A stretch of DNA of 64,000 bases. Source: JAFGXT01 sp963677165 (GTDB lineage: Bacteria; Verrucomicrobiota; Lentisphaeria; Victivallales; SZUA-371). Of the stretch, positions 54,146-63,578 are shown one piece after another (the first letter of the stretch is position 1; every line of letters starts with the position of its first letter). Position numbers and translations under genes: made by a program. The notes under the pieces are model-generated. The model was not told the origin of the DNA and did no database searches. It saw only the letters and a program-made list of their open reading frames with translations. The stretch lies in NCBI GenBank assembly GCA_963677165.2, contig CAXXSX010000002.1:2542001-2606000 (forward strand). The letters run 5' to 3'.

Positions 54146-54222
54146 GCAGTAAAAACTTGTTGGTAATAGAAAGGTGGTGTGAGAGGACGACCGTTCAAAT
54201 AATGAACGGTCTCCTACTCGAT
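54146..54222. repeat. Right terminal inverted repeat with internal hairpin
   Basis: GCAGTAAAAACTTGT...GTGAGAGG, hairpin GACCGTT-CAAATAATG-AACGGTC, then CCTACTCGAT. It is inverted to 49796-49864 with the same ends but a different hairpin. Confidence 0.7.
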
Positions 54223-54224
54223 TC

Positions 54225-54694
54225 ACGGCTTGGACGGCACTTCGTCCGGCTCGAAAACCGAAACTGTTTTCGGAGAAGTCCCCGTCACAGATCGGGGGAA
54301 GAATTTGAAGTAGAGCTTGCTGAATCAAACGGTCTTTTACCGTAGGTATTCCGAGCATACTCATTCCACCTCCAGGCTTGGGAATTTCCACCTTAAGCAC
54401 AGGTTGGGGTCGATATTCTCCATTCAACAGCTCTTCTTTGATTCCGGCCCAGTTGTCGAAAAGCCAAGGCCATAGAGCATCAACGGTCATTCCGTCGACA
54501 CCGGGCGCACCCTTATTGGCTTTTACTCGTTTCCAGGCCGTCAACATGTTTTCGCGTTCGACCATTGCCTCCATGAAACATCTTGTTCCCGAATGAAAAG
54601 GGGCCGTTTCCGCCGTGTTTGTATGGCGCACCGATTCATATTCTCGGGGATTCCGTTCCCTACCTTTTGATTCGGCATGAGGTCTGCTCATTTT
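54225..54694 (-). pseudogene. ltrA: Group II intron reverse transcriptase, 5' fragment
   Basis: The start is ATG 54694 after AGGAGCAGAAA. About 156 residues remain: the N-terminal region, ENMLTAWKRVKANKGAPGVDG, YRPQPVLKVEIPKPGGG, LGIPTVKDRLIQQALLQIL and FSENSFGFRAGRSAVQAV (RT motifs 0 to 2). It then meets the end of the IS4-type element, and the frame runs on into the inverted repeat to a stop at 54122. The YADD active site, maturase and endonuclease domains are missing, and no remainder was seen left of the element. Confidence 0.85.
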
Positions 54695-55119
54695 CTGCTC
54701 CTGTTTAACATCGAGGTTACGGTTTTCATCCACTTTAGCCGGTTCGGGCCTTCCCTTGTCGAACTTAAGGTTAATATGCCCTCGGCTGACTTCTGCAGTC
54801 TCATCCCAAGACCTCTTGACCTCGGTAGCCAGTGGCAAGAATTGCAAATCTCCCCGGGTATTACGCAACAACCTTCACACTTATCCCCGCCGCATATACA
54901 TACGTACTTTCCGTATAAGTATCGGACTTTGAAGATATTGGACTTCTCATCCAGTACGCATGCCTCGTATACGATTTCTGTTCGTCAGGGCAGTGTTTTG
55001 CCTGCGGCTTCCTTCAGACCTCACCTCGCGGTGACAGCCCTTGCCGTCCAGCTAGCGATTCCCTTATCGGGCTCGCAGGAGACTTTCACTCCCGAGTCGT
55101 TGCGCCCTGCCGGGCACAC
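54225..55119 (-). mobile_element. 5' part of a group II intron
   Basis: The minus strand begins GTGTGCCCGGCAGGGCGCAA, a typical group II 5' end, followed by the domain I region GGGAGTGAAAGTCTCC and then the RT fragment. The 5' end lies directly after the T-run of a terminator (55122-55154), the known preference of class C introns. The 3' half is missing unless the hairpin at 49796-49830 is its domain VI. Confidence 0.7.
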
Positions 55120-55121
55120 AT

Positions 55122-55154
55122 AAAAAAAGGCAAGCAGAAATTTCACTGCCTGCC
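55122..55154 (-). terminator. Terminator of the M56 peptidase gene
   Basis: On the minus strand GGCAGGCAG, loop TGAAATTT, CTGCTTGCC and seven Ts, 20 bp after the stop at 55175. Confidence 0.85.
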
Positions 55155-55174
55155 AGTATAAAATGGCCTGTTGC

Positions 55175-57271
55175 CTACAACCCTAACCGGATGCTGAAAG
55201 AATCATTTTTTCCATCATTCCCGACAAACGGATTTTCACCGGCTTCGATCTTTTTGATTGACCTCTCACAAGAGTCCTTTTCCCAAAAACGGGAAATCTC
55301 CCGGAAAAACTTTACTACTGTTTCCTTTTTGCCTGCATTAAAGACCTGTGACGCCAGAAGTAAGCTCGGACCGAATGAGTTCAGTGTTGCCGAACCATTT
55401 GTGGTTCCTGATGCCAGCAGATATTTTTCAGCCTCCTCCATTTTTCCTTCTTTCATGGCAATCAAACCCAGAATATTGTTACCATCAAAGATATATCTTC
55501 CAATCGTGAAACGCCGTTCTTTGTCTTTAATTGCAGTCGGATCAGATACGTGGGTTACTTCCTTGAGCATTTTTTCCGAATACAGTCGCGCTAATTGATA
55601 GTCTTTTGCCTTAAATGCAGCCATAGCTAGATATGAAAGTCGAATTTCGGAGTCCAGTTTATAAGCCTGCTGATAAGCCGACAGTGATAAATCGTACTGA
55701 CTGTCTAAATCGTATTCATACCCCAACTGTCTATACCATAGACTGTTATGTGGTTCAAGTTTACAGCCACGGATCAAAAATTCGATGGACAGCTTCTTAT
55801 CAGCTAAACTCAGATTTCTTGCCGCATTCCAGAGAATCCTGACATTCCTCGGATGTTCAGTAACCTGCGTCTTCCATAATTGGGTCAATTCAGTATGTAG
55901 TGAAGCTTCAGGACGCTCAAAAAAATAACCACATGCGTCCACCAATATTGGAGCTTCCGGATGATTTCGAATCAACCAGAGAATTGACTCTTGACGTTTC
56001 TCCTTTATTTTCTGCCTTATACTCAAATCGGAAATAGAATATTGTGCGGAGCAATAATATCCCAATAGCAGACTCCGAAGTTCAAGGTCTTCCGGATTTT
56101 TTTTAAGTTGTTTTTCCATTTTTTCAACCTGCTCCGGAGTCAGTTTACTTCCTTTCATGGAAAGCCTGGTGGCGGTACAATCCTCTTTTTCCATCTTCTT
56201 CTTTTCGGTCGCACTTTTTTCTTTTCCCGGACTTCCCCCGGCCAAGGCTATGGTTACCACCATCCCACAGACAATCAACACTCCCATACGTTTCTTACTG
56301 TTCTTCATTTTTTTTCTTCCTCCATGAGTTAAAATTATACGTATACGCTGTTCAAAATTGCTGTAATGGCCAGCCATTTCCACTGCGGTCGGAATACGGT
56401 TGATCAGACATGATTTTTCTGCCAACGCCAGCAATGATGATGAATAAATCTGCGGTGATAACTGCTCCAAAACATATCCATCGGCGATTTCCTCGCGCGC
56501 CAGTGAATGAGTCGCAACCAGACGATATATTAAAGGATTCCACCAATACAAAGTCAGTACCAAACGCTTAAAAATTCCGGTAATATGGTCGAAACCAGCA
56601 ATATGTGCGACTTCGTGAAGCATGATGCTGGTGATTTCGTCGTCACTAACCCGATCCGGCAAGTCAGCCGGAATAACGATCATTGGAGCAATCGTTCCAA
56701 CCGCCAACGGTGAACTGATTTGGGTGGAAATCGCCAACAGAGGCACCCGCTGCAAGCCGAAGTGTCCCCCTGCCGTTTCCAGTGCCGCATGGAACCGTGC
56801 ATCGTTCAAGGATTGCAGTCCATTGCGGAATCGCCGCAGAAACGCCAGTCCATAAAACAGTCGTGCTAGCATCACAACCATACCGGTCAGCCAGATTACC
56901 AATGCTGCCTGCATGGTTATAGCCCAGTTTAACTTGATTTTTGCGGTCGGCGCGGAAATAGTCTTGACTGCCGGAGTCGTAATCGCCGAATGGCTCGGAG
57001 CGGTCCTCGGGGCCGATTGGGCTGAGGCGATTGCCCGAATTGCCGGCAACCGGTATAATGGCGTCTCATACCATGACACCTGGGCCGTATGAAATCCCAC
57101 AGTTAAAATTGGCATTATCACCAACATTGCCAGCACTATCAGCGATATTAGTGCCCGCAATGGAGCCGACTGCTGAGTCAGCAATTTCAGAGTCAGCCAT
57201 CCAACCAGTGACACTGACACCAATTGCATCAGTACATTAGGCAGCAAACCGGAAATGAAAATAAATGACAT
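55175..57271 (-). CDS. BlaR1/MecR1-type M56 membrane peptidase with TPR C-terminus
   Basis: The start at 57271 follows AAGGAATAATGCC and gives 698 residues. The N-terminal third has several membrane helices and the zinc motif HEVAH (IMLHEVAHIAGFDH) of family M56, with YWWNPLIYRLV after it. Another membrane segment lies near 330-350. The C-terminal 330 residues are TPR-like repeats (LSIEFLIRGCKLEPHNSLWY and similar) instead of the penicillin-binding sensor of BlaR1. It presumably cleaves the adjacent BlaI-like repressor in response to a signal sensed by the TPR part. It ends at a strong terminator. Confidence 0.85.
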   Translation of the reverse strand: MSFIFISGLLPNVLMQLVSVSLVGWLTLKLLTQQSAPLRALISLIVLAMLVIMPILTVGFHTAQVSWYETPLYRLPAIRAIASAQSAPRTAPSHSAITTPAVKTISAPTAKIKLNWAITMQAALVIWLTGMVVMLARLFYGLAFLRRFRNGLQSLNDARFHAALETAGGHFGLQRVPLLAISTQISSPLAVGTIAPMIVIPADLPDRVSDDEITSIMLHEVAHIAGFDHITGIFKRLVLTLYWWNPLIYRLVATHSLAREEIADGYVLEQLSPQIYSSSLLALAEKSCLINRIPTAVEMAGHYSNFEQRIRIILTHGGRKKMKNSKKRMGVLIVCGMVVTIALAGGSPGKEKSATEKKKMEKEDCTATRLSMKGSKLTPEQVEKMEKQLKKNPEDLELRSLLLGYYCSAQYSISDLSIRQKIKEKRQESILWLIRNHPEAPILVDACGYFFERPEASLHTELTQLWKTQVTEHPRNVRILWNAARNLSLADKKLSIEFLIRGCKLEPHNSLWYRQLGYEYDLDSQYDLSLSAYQQAYKLDSEIRLSYLAMAAFKAKDYQLARLYSEKMLKEVTHVSDPTAIKDKERRFTIGRYIFDGNNILGLIAMKEGKMEEAEKYLLASGTTNGSATLNSFGPSLLLASQVFNAGKKETVVKFFREISRFWEKDSCERSIKKIEAGENPFVGNDGKNDSFSIRLGL

Positions 57272-57275
57272 GGCA

Positions 57276-57662
57276 TTATTCCTTATACTGGTCGACCAGG
57301 TTACGCAGTTTGTGAAGTTCTTCAGTAGAAACGTCCTTGTGATCGAATAACGCACGCACCAGTTCGGTACAAGAACCGCCAAAAATACGGTCACGAACAT
57401 CGCGAACAATGTCAATTGAGGCATCTTCACGCGGAACGACAGCGCTGAAAAGAAAACGATTACCGTCTTTACTATGTTTCAGCCAACCCTTTTCCTCCAG
57501 CCTCAATACCTGAACCTGAATAGTGGCGCGTTTTAGTTGTTTCTTTCTGGCAGCATTAACTTCGGTCATGATTTCAGTAACAGTCAATTTTCTCGCTTGC
57601 CACACAACATTCATAATGGAGAACTCTGACGGAGTCAATTGAGGTAATGATTTATTTGACAT
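57276..57662 (-). CDS. blaI: BlaI/MecI-family repressor
   Basis: The 128-residue winged-helix protein from ATG 57662 (GGGAG upstream) has LTPSEFSIMNVVWQARKLTVTEI, then KRATIQVQVLRLEEKGWLKHSKDG and the C-terminal dimerisation helices. It pairs with the M56 peptidase encoded 4 bp downstream, the usual blaI-blaR order. Its targets are likely its own operon and the divergent or nearby genes. Confidence 0.92.
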   Translation of the reverse strand: MSNKSLPQLTPSEFSIMNVVWQARKLTVTEIMTEVNAARKKQLKRATIQVQVLRLEEKGWLKHSKDGNRFLFSAVVPREDASIDIVRDVRDRIFGGSCTELVRALFDHKDVSTEELHKLRNLVDQYKE

Positions 57663-57760
57663 TTGGATATATCTCCCTTGCGGCATTAATGATATTTACT
57701 ATTATAACGACAAGTGTCATTGAATGCAAGATGTAAAATATTTTTTCCCTAAAAAATCAG

Positions 57761-58462
57761 CTAATTCAGCGCAAAGGCACACTTTTTTGTCATGGTTTTA
57801 CCTTTGATTATTATTTCCATTGGCTTCCAACCTTTGGGAGAGCTAACCGGAATTTTAATGGAGTATTCAAAACGCACACCTGCTTTTTGCGGCACAGCCA
57901 GTTCCACTAAAAGCTGATATTCATGTGTTTCTGTGGTTTTTAAATTTAATTTTATTGCTTTATTTGGTACTTGGGGCTTACCCAAGATCACGTCGGACCG
58001 TGAAGTTTTTAGCATAAATATTTGTTTCCATGTCGTTCCCGGCTGAATGTCGCCAAGGAAAATCTTATTTTCAGGCGTAATAGAAACGAGAGTTTGAGCA
58101 TTGCCTTTGAATGAGATTATCAAAAAGCGTTGTCTAGGGTCATTGCTCTGTAGCATTACTTTCTTGCTGAATTTCCCAGCCTCTGATTCTGGTTTTAATG
58201 CTACTGTCATCGAGGTTGACTTTCCGGGTAGTAGCTCTTTCTCTGCAAGTTTAATCTTAAAGCAGTCACACGTTGTTCGAACTCTAACGATTTTTAATAT
58301 GGAACTACCTGTGTTAGTTATTTTGAAAATATGTTCTTTGCAAAGATTGGCAGGAAAAATTCCAAAGTCAACTTCTTTTCTATCAATAGAAATTATGGGT
58401 GAAGCATAAACTATTGCTGTCGTGAAAAGCCATAACGCACATAATACATTTGTTTTATTCAT
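57761..58462 (-). CDS. Periplasmic DUF1573-type protein
   Basis: The 233-residue protein has a signal peptide. Residues about 25-125 form an Ig-like DUF1573 domain (VDFGIFPANLCKEHIFKITNTG, then TTCDCFKIKL and ELLPGKSTSMTV), with the two Cys typical of the family. The C-terminal half is a second beta-sandwich. DUF1573 proteins are common in Planctomycetes, Lentisphaerota and Bacteroidetes, with unknown function. The position next to a divergent thioredoxin-like gene suggests oxidative folding of its disulfide. Confidence 0.8.
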   Translation of the reverse strand: MNKTNVLCALWLFTTAIVYASPIISIDRKEVDFGIFPANLCKEHIFKITNTGSSILKIVRVRTTCDCFKIKLAEKELLPGKSTSMTVALKPESEAGKFSKKVMLQSNDPRQRFLIISFKGNAQTLVSITPENKIFLGDIQPGTTWKQIFMLKTSRSDVILGKPQVPNKAIKLNLKTTETHEYQLLVELAVPQKAGVRFEYSIKIPVSSPKGWKPMEIIIKGKTMTKKCAFALN

Positions 58463-58519
58463 TTTTAAACATATATTGTTTAGGGTTAACTTTTAGAGCA
58501 ATAAAATTATAACAGTATA

Positions 58520-59677
58520 ATGCCACAAATAAAAAAAAAATCAATCATTATTCTCCTATTTTGGGGAATAGGTGTTTTCGCTGGAGATGGGCACAAAGTA
58601 TTGATAGAATATTTTTTTCAGATCGGATGTAAACAATGCGAAAACGTCAATGCATTTGTTGTTCCTCGGCTGAAGAATGAATTTGCAAATCAATACGAGT
58701 TGCGCAAATATGATACTGCTCAAGAAGAGAATTTTATAAAGTTGGCTGAATATCAGGAAAAACTTAATATTAACGATAACGAGCCAGTATGTATGATTCT
58801 TGACCATCGTATTTACCTTGGTGGATATAAAAAAATCGAATCCGAAATTTTCAATCGCTTGCAAAAACTAAATATAACACAAAATTCATCGCAAATTACT
58901 GCAATTGTGGATAACCCTCAAGAAGAGAATAACGCAAAGAGTATCCTTGTTCGTCGGGGTAAAAGTTTCACCGTTGCCGCAGTCATTGTTGCCGGGCTGA
59001 TTGACGGCATAAATCCGTGCGTCTTTTCAACGTTAGTGTTTTTTTTGAGTTTGCTATCAATTTCAAAAATCAAAGGGCTCAAACTATTAATGACTGGTGG
59101 CACATATTGCTTCGCCTGTTTCCTTACATACCTAGCTCTTGGGTTTGGCGTATTGAGATTTCTGAAGCTATTTTCCGGCTACAGTGCCATGCAAAAGGGG
59201 CTGGACATTTTTATGATTGCAGTGCTTGCGATATTTGCCGTTCTGTCCTTTGCCGATGCCTGGAGATTCCGAAGAAGTGGAGCCGTTGACTCGGTGAAAC
59301 TGCAATTGCCGGAAAAGCTCAAGTTACGCATTCATGCAATCATGCGCCGGGGATTGAAGTATTTCTTTTTGCTACCGGGAGCATTTTTTATTGGATTGCT
59401 GGTTACTGTGCTTGAAAGCGTTTGCACCGGTCAAGTATATGTGCCGACCTTGGTGTTGTTGTCGAAAGAAACGGGAGGAGCATCAAAGTGGCTTGTGTTG
59501 CTATTGCTTTACAACGTTATGTTCATAGTTCCGTTGCTCATACTCTTTTTTGCTGCTTACAAGGGAATGAATACTCCGGGATTAATTGAGTGGAGCAAAA
59601 AAAATGTTGTTGTCAGTAAAATGCTTATGGGGCTCTTCTTTATCGCAATGGGCTTATCGTTGTGGCTGATTAATTGA
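58520..59677 (+). CDS. Thioredoxin-like and CcdA-like fusion protein (disulfide relay)
   Basis: The 385-residue protein has a signal/membrane segment, then a thioredoxin-like domain with C-x2-C in GCKQCENV (about 34-37). The second part has membrane helices with GLIDGINPCVFSTLVFFL, the CcdA/DsbD-type conserved Cys-Pro region, and ESVCTGQVYVPTLV, the matching second Cys. It would move electrons across the membrane to periplasmic thiols. It is divergent from DUF1573 and convergent with the coiled-coil gene. Confidence 0.85.
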   Translation: MPQIKKKSIIILLFWGIGVFAGDGHKVLIEYFFQIGCKQCENVNAFVVPRLKNEFANQYELRKYDTAQEENFIKLAEYQEKLNINDNEPVCMILDHRIYLGGYKKIESEIFNRLQKLNITQNSSQITAIVDNPQEENNAKSILVRRGKSFTVAAVIVAGLIDGINPCVFSTLVFFLSLLSISKIKGLKLLMTGGTYCFACFLTYLALGFGVLRFLKLFSGYSAMQKGLDIFMIAVLAIFAVLSFADAWRFRRSGAVDSVKLQLPEKLKLRIHAIMRRGLKYFFLLPGAFFIGLLVTVLESVCTGQVYVPTLVLLSKETGGASKWLVLLLLYNVMFIVPLLILFFAAYKGMNTPGLIEWSKKNVVVSKMLMGLFFIAMGLSLWLIN

Positions 59678-59684
59678 AAGTTGA

Positions 59685-61418
59685 CTACTTGAATTTTACA
59701 TGCGTTCCGGCTGAATTTATCGACACAAATTCATGCTGTTTTCCCTTTTCCTGATAAAACATACCAAGCTTGGTCAGTTTCTTTTTGGTGGATAAGTTTT
59801 TTATTGATAATTCCGTACTTCGGCCAGAATAATTTCCATCGGCAGCATGGTTGATTATGGTTACTTCATACAAGCTATTGTCAATTTTAACTATGCCGCG
59901 GCGTACACAGGCAGTTCGATACAATAGCTTGCCTTTATTATTGGCATACTTGAACTCCAAAGCGTATTTTCTTGGCGGCATCCCATTACCGTATTTACAC
60001 AAGAAAATTACAGATTGCCATTTATTCAACGATAACTTGGGTTTGCTTGGGAATTCGGTATCATCGTCAAAAGCAAACTGCGCCGTTGTTTTCTTACCTA
60101 GCTCAACAACAACATTAACGGAACCATGTTTACCTGTCTTGAGCTTAGCATACTTGCGCGGATTACTTGTCGGAAGTACATCCCAAAATGCCTCCGGTGG
60201 CTGGTCGCTTAGAGTTGCGGTTTTAACTTCATTGGATGCACCGCTTAGCAATACAAAATCCAGAAAATCAACTTTTTCGGTCAAGTAGTTCGATATTTCA
60301 GTAATGATATTTTCATTTTTCAAAAATATATTCGTACGCTGGTAATGCTGAATAAAATCGTCCAGTTGTTTTTTCAATTGTCGATCTTTAGCAATGCCAA
60401 CTTCTCTGGTGGTCAAGCGACTCCGTATTAAATCCTTATCAATATCATCATCGATTAGAAATGCGTCTTGAAGTAATTTAATAAGCGTAACTCTTGCGTT
60501 TGTTTCTGTCTTATTGCCTTCCTCTGTGCCGACACGGAGTGTAAATTGCTTACTAAAAAACTCAGGGAGTTTCTTAAAATATGTATAGGCCTGTTTTTTT
60601 TCTCCGCGTTTCCAAGCATCAACTCCAAGATAGAGAGCTTGTGCCTCTTTACTGAGAAAGTCAACTCGTTTTTTCCTTTCTATGATAGCAATTTCTGAAA
60701 CTGAAACAGTTTGTTTTTTTCCTCTGTGTTCGATTACTAATTTGTCGTCTTCAATTCCTGATAAATTAGCGGTTAGAGCAGACCCTGAGTCAAGGGAAAC
60801 CACTACCAGCCCCCCAATATCCTTTACAAACGTTTTCGCGATTCGCTCATCGACGTCAGCAAGTTCAGTAATGGTTGACTGCAAGTTCTTAGGAATTGGA
60901 GGAGGATACTTTTGTAAGGCCTGATTTGCCTTTTTATAATCTCGGGAGAATAATAAAGAAATAACCTGGGATACAGTTTCTTCACGCTGTTTTTCGATTT
61001 CCTTTTGGTGCTTTGCCATGTATTTGCCAGCTAATTCATTGCGCCAGGAATATGTCTCTTTTGAATACTTTCCGTAATAGTCAGTTAACGCTTTACTTGC
61101 TTCGTAATATTTTCGCTCGTAATCAAGTGATTCGGCTTGGGCTTGTAATTCTTGTTTGAGATTACGAATCTCGGCTTGTTTGCGTTTGCGCTCCTGACGC
61201 TGTCTTTCCACTTGGGCAAGTCTTTCACGTTCTCGTTGTTCAATGCGAATTTTTTCAGCAGCAATCTCTTTGGCCTCTTGTTCTGCCTTGATGTAGTTTA
61301 TAACATTTCGACCAATGATCCATATAGAAACCACACTTAATATCAGGCAGGCACAAAGAATTATAATTTTCCGAACAACAGCTTTGCCATTCACATTGTT
61401 TTGCTCATTTTTGCTCAT
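59685..61418 (-). CDS. Membrane-anchored coiled-coil protein, unknown function
   Basis: The 577-residue protein has a single N-terminal membrane helix (about 14-33), then a long Glu/Arg/Gln coiled coil (38-140). The middle is helical with a small SH3-like beta part (DIGGLVVVSLDSGSALTANLSG, about 195-245). The C-terminus is beta-rich and is probably extracytoplasmic. Start and upstream stop overlap by 4 bp (ATGA), so it is coupled to the TPR gene. No family is recognised. Confidence 0.7.
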   Translation of the reverse strand: MSKNEQNNVNGKAVVRKIIILCACLILSVVSIWIIGRNVINYIKAEQEAKEIAAEKIRIEQRERERLAQVERQRQERKRKQAEIRNLKQELQAQAESLDYERKYYEASKALTDYYGKYSKETYSWRNELAGKYMAKHQKEIEKQREETVSQVISLLFSRDYKKANQALQKYPPPIPKNLQSTITELADVDERIAKTFVKDIGGLVVVSLDSGSALTANLSGIEDDKLVIEHRGKKQTVSVSEIAIIERKKRVDFLSKEAQALYLGVDAWKRGEKKQAYTYFKKLPEFFSKQFTLRVGTEEGNKTETNARVTLIKLLQDAFLIDDDIDKDLIRSRLTTREVGIAKDRQLKKQLDDFIQHYQRTNIFLKNENIITEISNYLTEKVDFLDFVLLSGASNEVKTATLSDQPPEAFWDVLPTSNPRKYAKLKTGKHGSVNVVVELGKKTTAQFAFDDDTEFPSKPKLSLNKWQSVIFLCKYGNGMPPRKYALEFKYANNKGKLLYRTACVRRGIVKIDNSLYEVTIINHAADGNYSGRSTELSIKNLSTKKKLTKLGMFYQEKGKQHEFVSINSAGTHVKFK

Positions 61419-63574
61419 TTTGCTATTTTTTTCTCAAGTCTGCTTAAATCATAAAGCAACGACCTGTTAAATAGAACCGGAGCACGCACGAAGCAAACTT
61501 CGTCTCCAATGGCTATAGGGGGTGATGGTTCACCAGGACCAAGATTAACCCATGATTTACGAATAATCATACAGTTGTTACGTGGCACGAATTTTATGCG
61601 GTAGTAAACAATATCTTCCGGTTCAAGTTTTGCGCGAATGGTTTTCCAATCGGTTATACTTGGCATAACCACTACCCGACGATGCCTGATTAACCTCCCG
61701 CCTCCAGAAGCCTGTACATCTGAAGTTGCAATCTTGATTTTTTGTTTTCGATATTTTTTTGAGTTATATTCGTTAAGGGCTTCAAGCAAAGTTTTTCCGG
61801 CTTTTTGGTATGCATCAGAACGACGTTGCGACAGACTGCGACAGGAATTCTTAGCTAAATCTGTCTTATTATTATTAACCGCAGTTACGGCAAGCGCCAA
61901 AAGGGCCTTTGATGAGCCCGGATCTTTGGCTCGGCGTGACAATAGTTGAAACTCGGTTATTGCTTTCGGAAGTGTGCTATTGTTTTTGGCCCAGACGCAT
62001 GCCCGTAGAAATCGAGCTTCCGCTAACAATTCTTTATGCTTTCTTTCATTGCCTGATTTCAAAATACTTTCTACAGTTTTAAGAGCCGATTTTTCATCTT
62101 TAGAGGCTATAAAGCAGTATACAGCCCCCAAGCGAGCAACTAAAGCATCGTATGGATTTTTTCTCCAGGCTTTTTTGGCCGCTACATCAAACAATTTAGC
62201 GGCTTTACCTGTTTCGTCGGTTAAATAACAAAATGCGGCATAACGCAGGTAATTGTCCCATTTTGAACTGACGTCTTTCATTACCTCTCCGGGAAACAAA
62301 TAACTATTCTCCAGCAATCCTGCTTTTAGATTTCTGACAGTAAAACGATCGCGAATGATTTTCATTTTGGTTACTTCCAGTGCCTTGTCATATTTTTCTG
62401 CAGCTGCTTGCGCTTGCCGTTTCTCGCCCAACAGGAAGCCATATAATAAAGCACCCTTTACTTTTAGATTAGGCAAATACCACGGCGAAGTTAGATGGTT
62501 ATTTATAGTACCGGGATATTTTTTTGTAGTAATAAGATTTGCACAGTTGTCAGTTTGCAGATAAGTTCTGGGAGCGGTGTCAATTATATCTTTTTTTAAT
62601 GCCGCATTGATGTTTTTTAGTTTTGCTTGAGTTTTTTCTTCTACGTGGGCACACCAGTCAGAAAGCCGCTCCGCTGCTTGTAATGCGGTACTAGTGCGTC
62701 CTTTTAAGTAATATATTGCTGCGAGATTGTAAAGCATTTCTCCCTGATAAAGTCCATAGGGATTTCCTTTAGTGGCGCGTGCAAACAATCTTGCTGCATC
62801 ATCTTCATTTCCGGCATCAAGACAGGTTTCTGCTATATAGCATATTGCAGCTTCCTTGAGTGTGCCTCCTTTTATCTTAGCATAAAACTTTCGTGCCTGA
62901 GGATATTTTCCGGCAAAGTGAGCCTCCCGTGCTTTGCGGTAATTGGCAAAATCAACTCCGTACACCTTTATATCGTTTGCTTCTCTGGCTTCATAATAAA
63001 GTTTTCGCGCCTCCGCTTTAACCTGCTGTAGTTCCTTAATGGCGCTTTGGGCTAGTTTCTGGTCAGCAAAGCCCTTAGGAGCCTGACTCAAATTCTGATA
63101 CATAACTTGTCCACAAGTTGCCATACAATTTTTATATCGGTCAAGCTTCATTTCTGCCTGAGCCTTTACCCACGTGGCTTTCATGTAAAGGTACTGACCG
63201 TGTTTGGGGATATATCCACTTACACCATCAATTGCCTTTTTGTACTTTTTCAAACCAAGAAAAGCCCGGGCTTGCTCATATTTGTATTGATGAGGAAAAT
63301 TTGATTTTATTTTGCTAAGTGTTTTTAATGCATTGCTATACTTGCCCGTGCTATTGAGACAACCTGCCAGCATCACCATTACTTGTCCATAGGCTTTGTC
63401 GTCTCTCTTAAAAGTTCGGCTTGCTCGTTTTAATTGCCTAATTGCCGAAGAATAATGCCCACGGTCAATATGTTTTCTTGCGACGTCAAGTTCGTGCTCC
63501 AGTGCGGAATTGGAAAAGCACAGTAAAGGAATAAACAGCAATAGGTATACGGTAAATAATTTTGTTTTTTTCAT
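61415..63574 (-). CDS. Exported TPR-repeat protein
   Basis: The 719-residue protein has a signal peptide (cut near CFS-NSA) followed by at least a dozen TPR-like helical hairpins to about 590 (HIDRGHYSSAIRQLKRASRT, AKGNPYGLYQGEMLYNLAAI and others). The C-terminal 110 residues are a beta domain (KQKIKIATSDVQASGGGRL). It probably is a periplasmic scaffold. It starts 4 bp after the thioredoxin-like gene and overlaps the next gene, forming one operon. Confidence 0.8.
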   Translation of the reverse strand: MKKTKLFTVYLLLFIPLLCFSNSALEHELDVARKHIDRGHYSSAIRQLKRASRTFKRDDKAYGQVMVMLAGCLNSTGKYSNALKTLSKIKSNFPHQYKYEQARAFLGLKKYKKAIDGVSGYIPKHGQYLYMKATWVKAQAEMKLDRYKNCMATCGQVMYQNLSQAPKGFADQKLAQSAIKELQQVKAEARKLYYEAREANDIKVYGVDFANYRKAREAHFAGKYPQARKFYAKIKGGTLKEAAICYIAETCLDAGNEDDAARLFARATKGNPYGLYQGEMLYNLAAIYYLKGRTSTALQAAERLSDWCAHVEEKTQAKLKNINAALKKDIIDTAPRTYLQTDNCANLITTKKYPGTINNHLTSPWYLPNLKVKGALLYGFLLGEKRQAQAAAEKYDKALEVTKMKIIRDRFTVRNLKAGLLENSYLFPGEVMKDVSSKWDNYLRYAAFCYLTDETGKAAKLFDVAAKKAWRKNPYDALVARLGAVYCFIASKDEKSALKTVESILKSGNERKHKELLAEARFLRACVWAKNNSTLPKAITEFQLLSRRAKDPGSSKALLALAVTAVNNNKTDLAKNSCRSLSQRRSDAYQKAGKTLLEALNEYNSKKYRKQKIKIATSDVQASGGGRLIRHRRVVVMPSITDWKTIRAKLEPEDIVYYRIKFVPRNNCMIIRKSWVNLGPGEPSPPIAIGDEVCFVRAPVLFNRSLLYDLSRLEKKIAK

Positions 63575-63578
63575 TCTT

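Larger units (their letters stand above)
49796..54222. mobile_element. Tn5/IS4-type element carrying a passenger gene, interrupted by IS66
   Basis: It is bounded by inverted repeats at 49796-49864 and 54146-54222. It contains a degraded Tn5-like transposase gene (minus) and a small plus-strand gene. Without the IS66 insertion and duplicated target it would be about 1.98 kb. It sits in the RT gene of a group II intron remnant. No matching target duplication was seen at its outer ends. The borders are inferred from the repeats. Confidence 0.6.
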
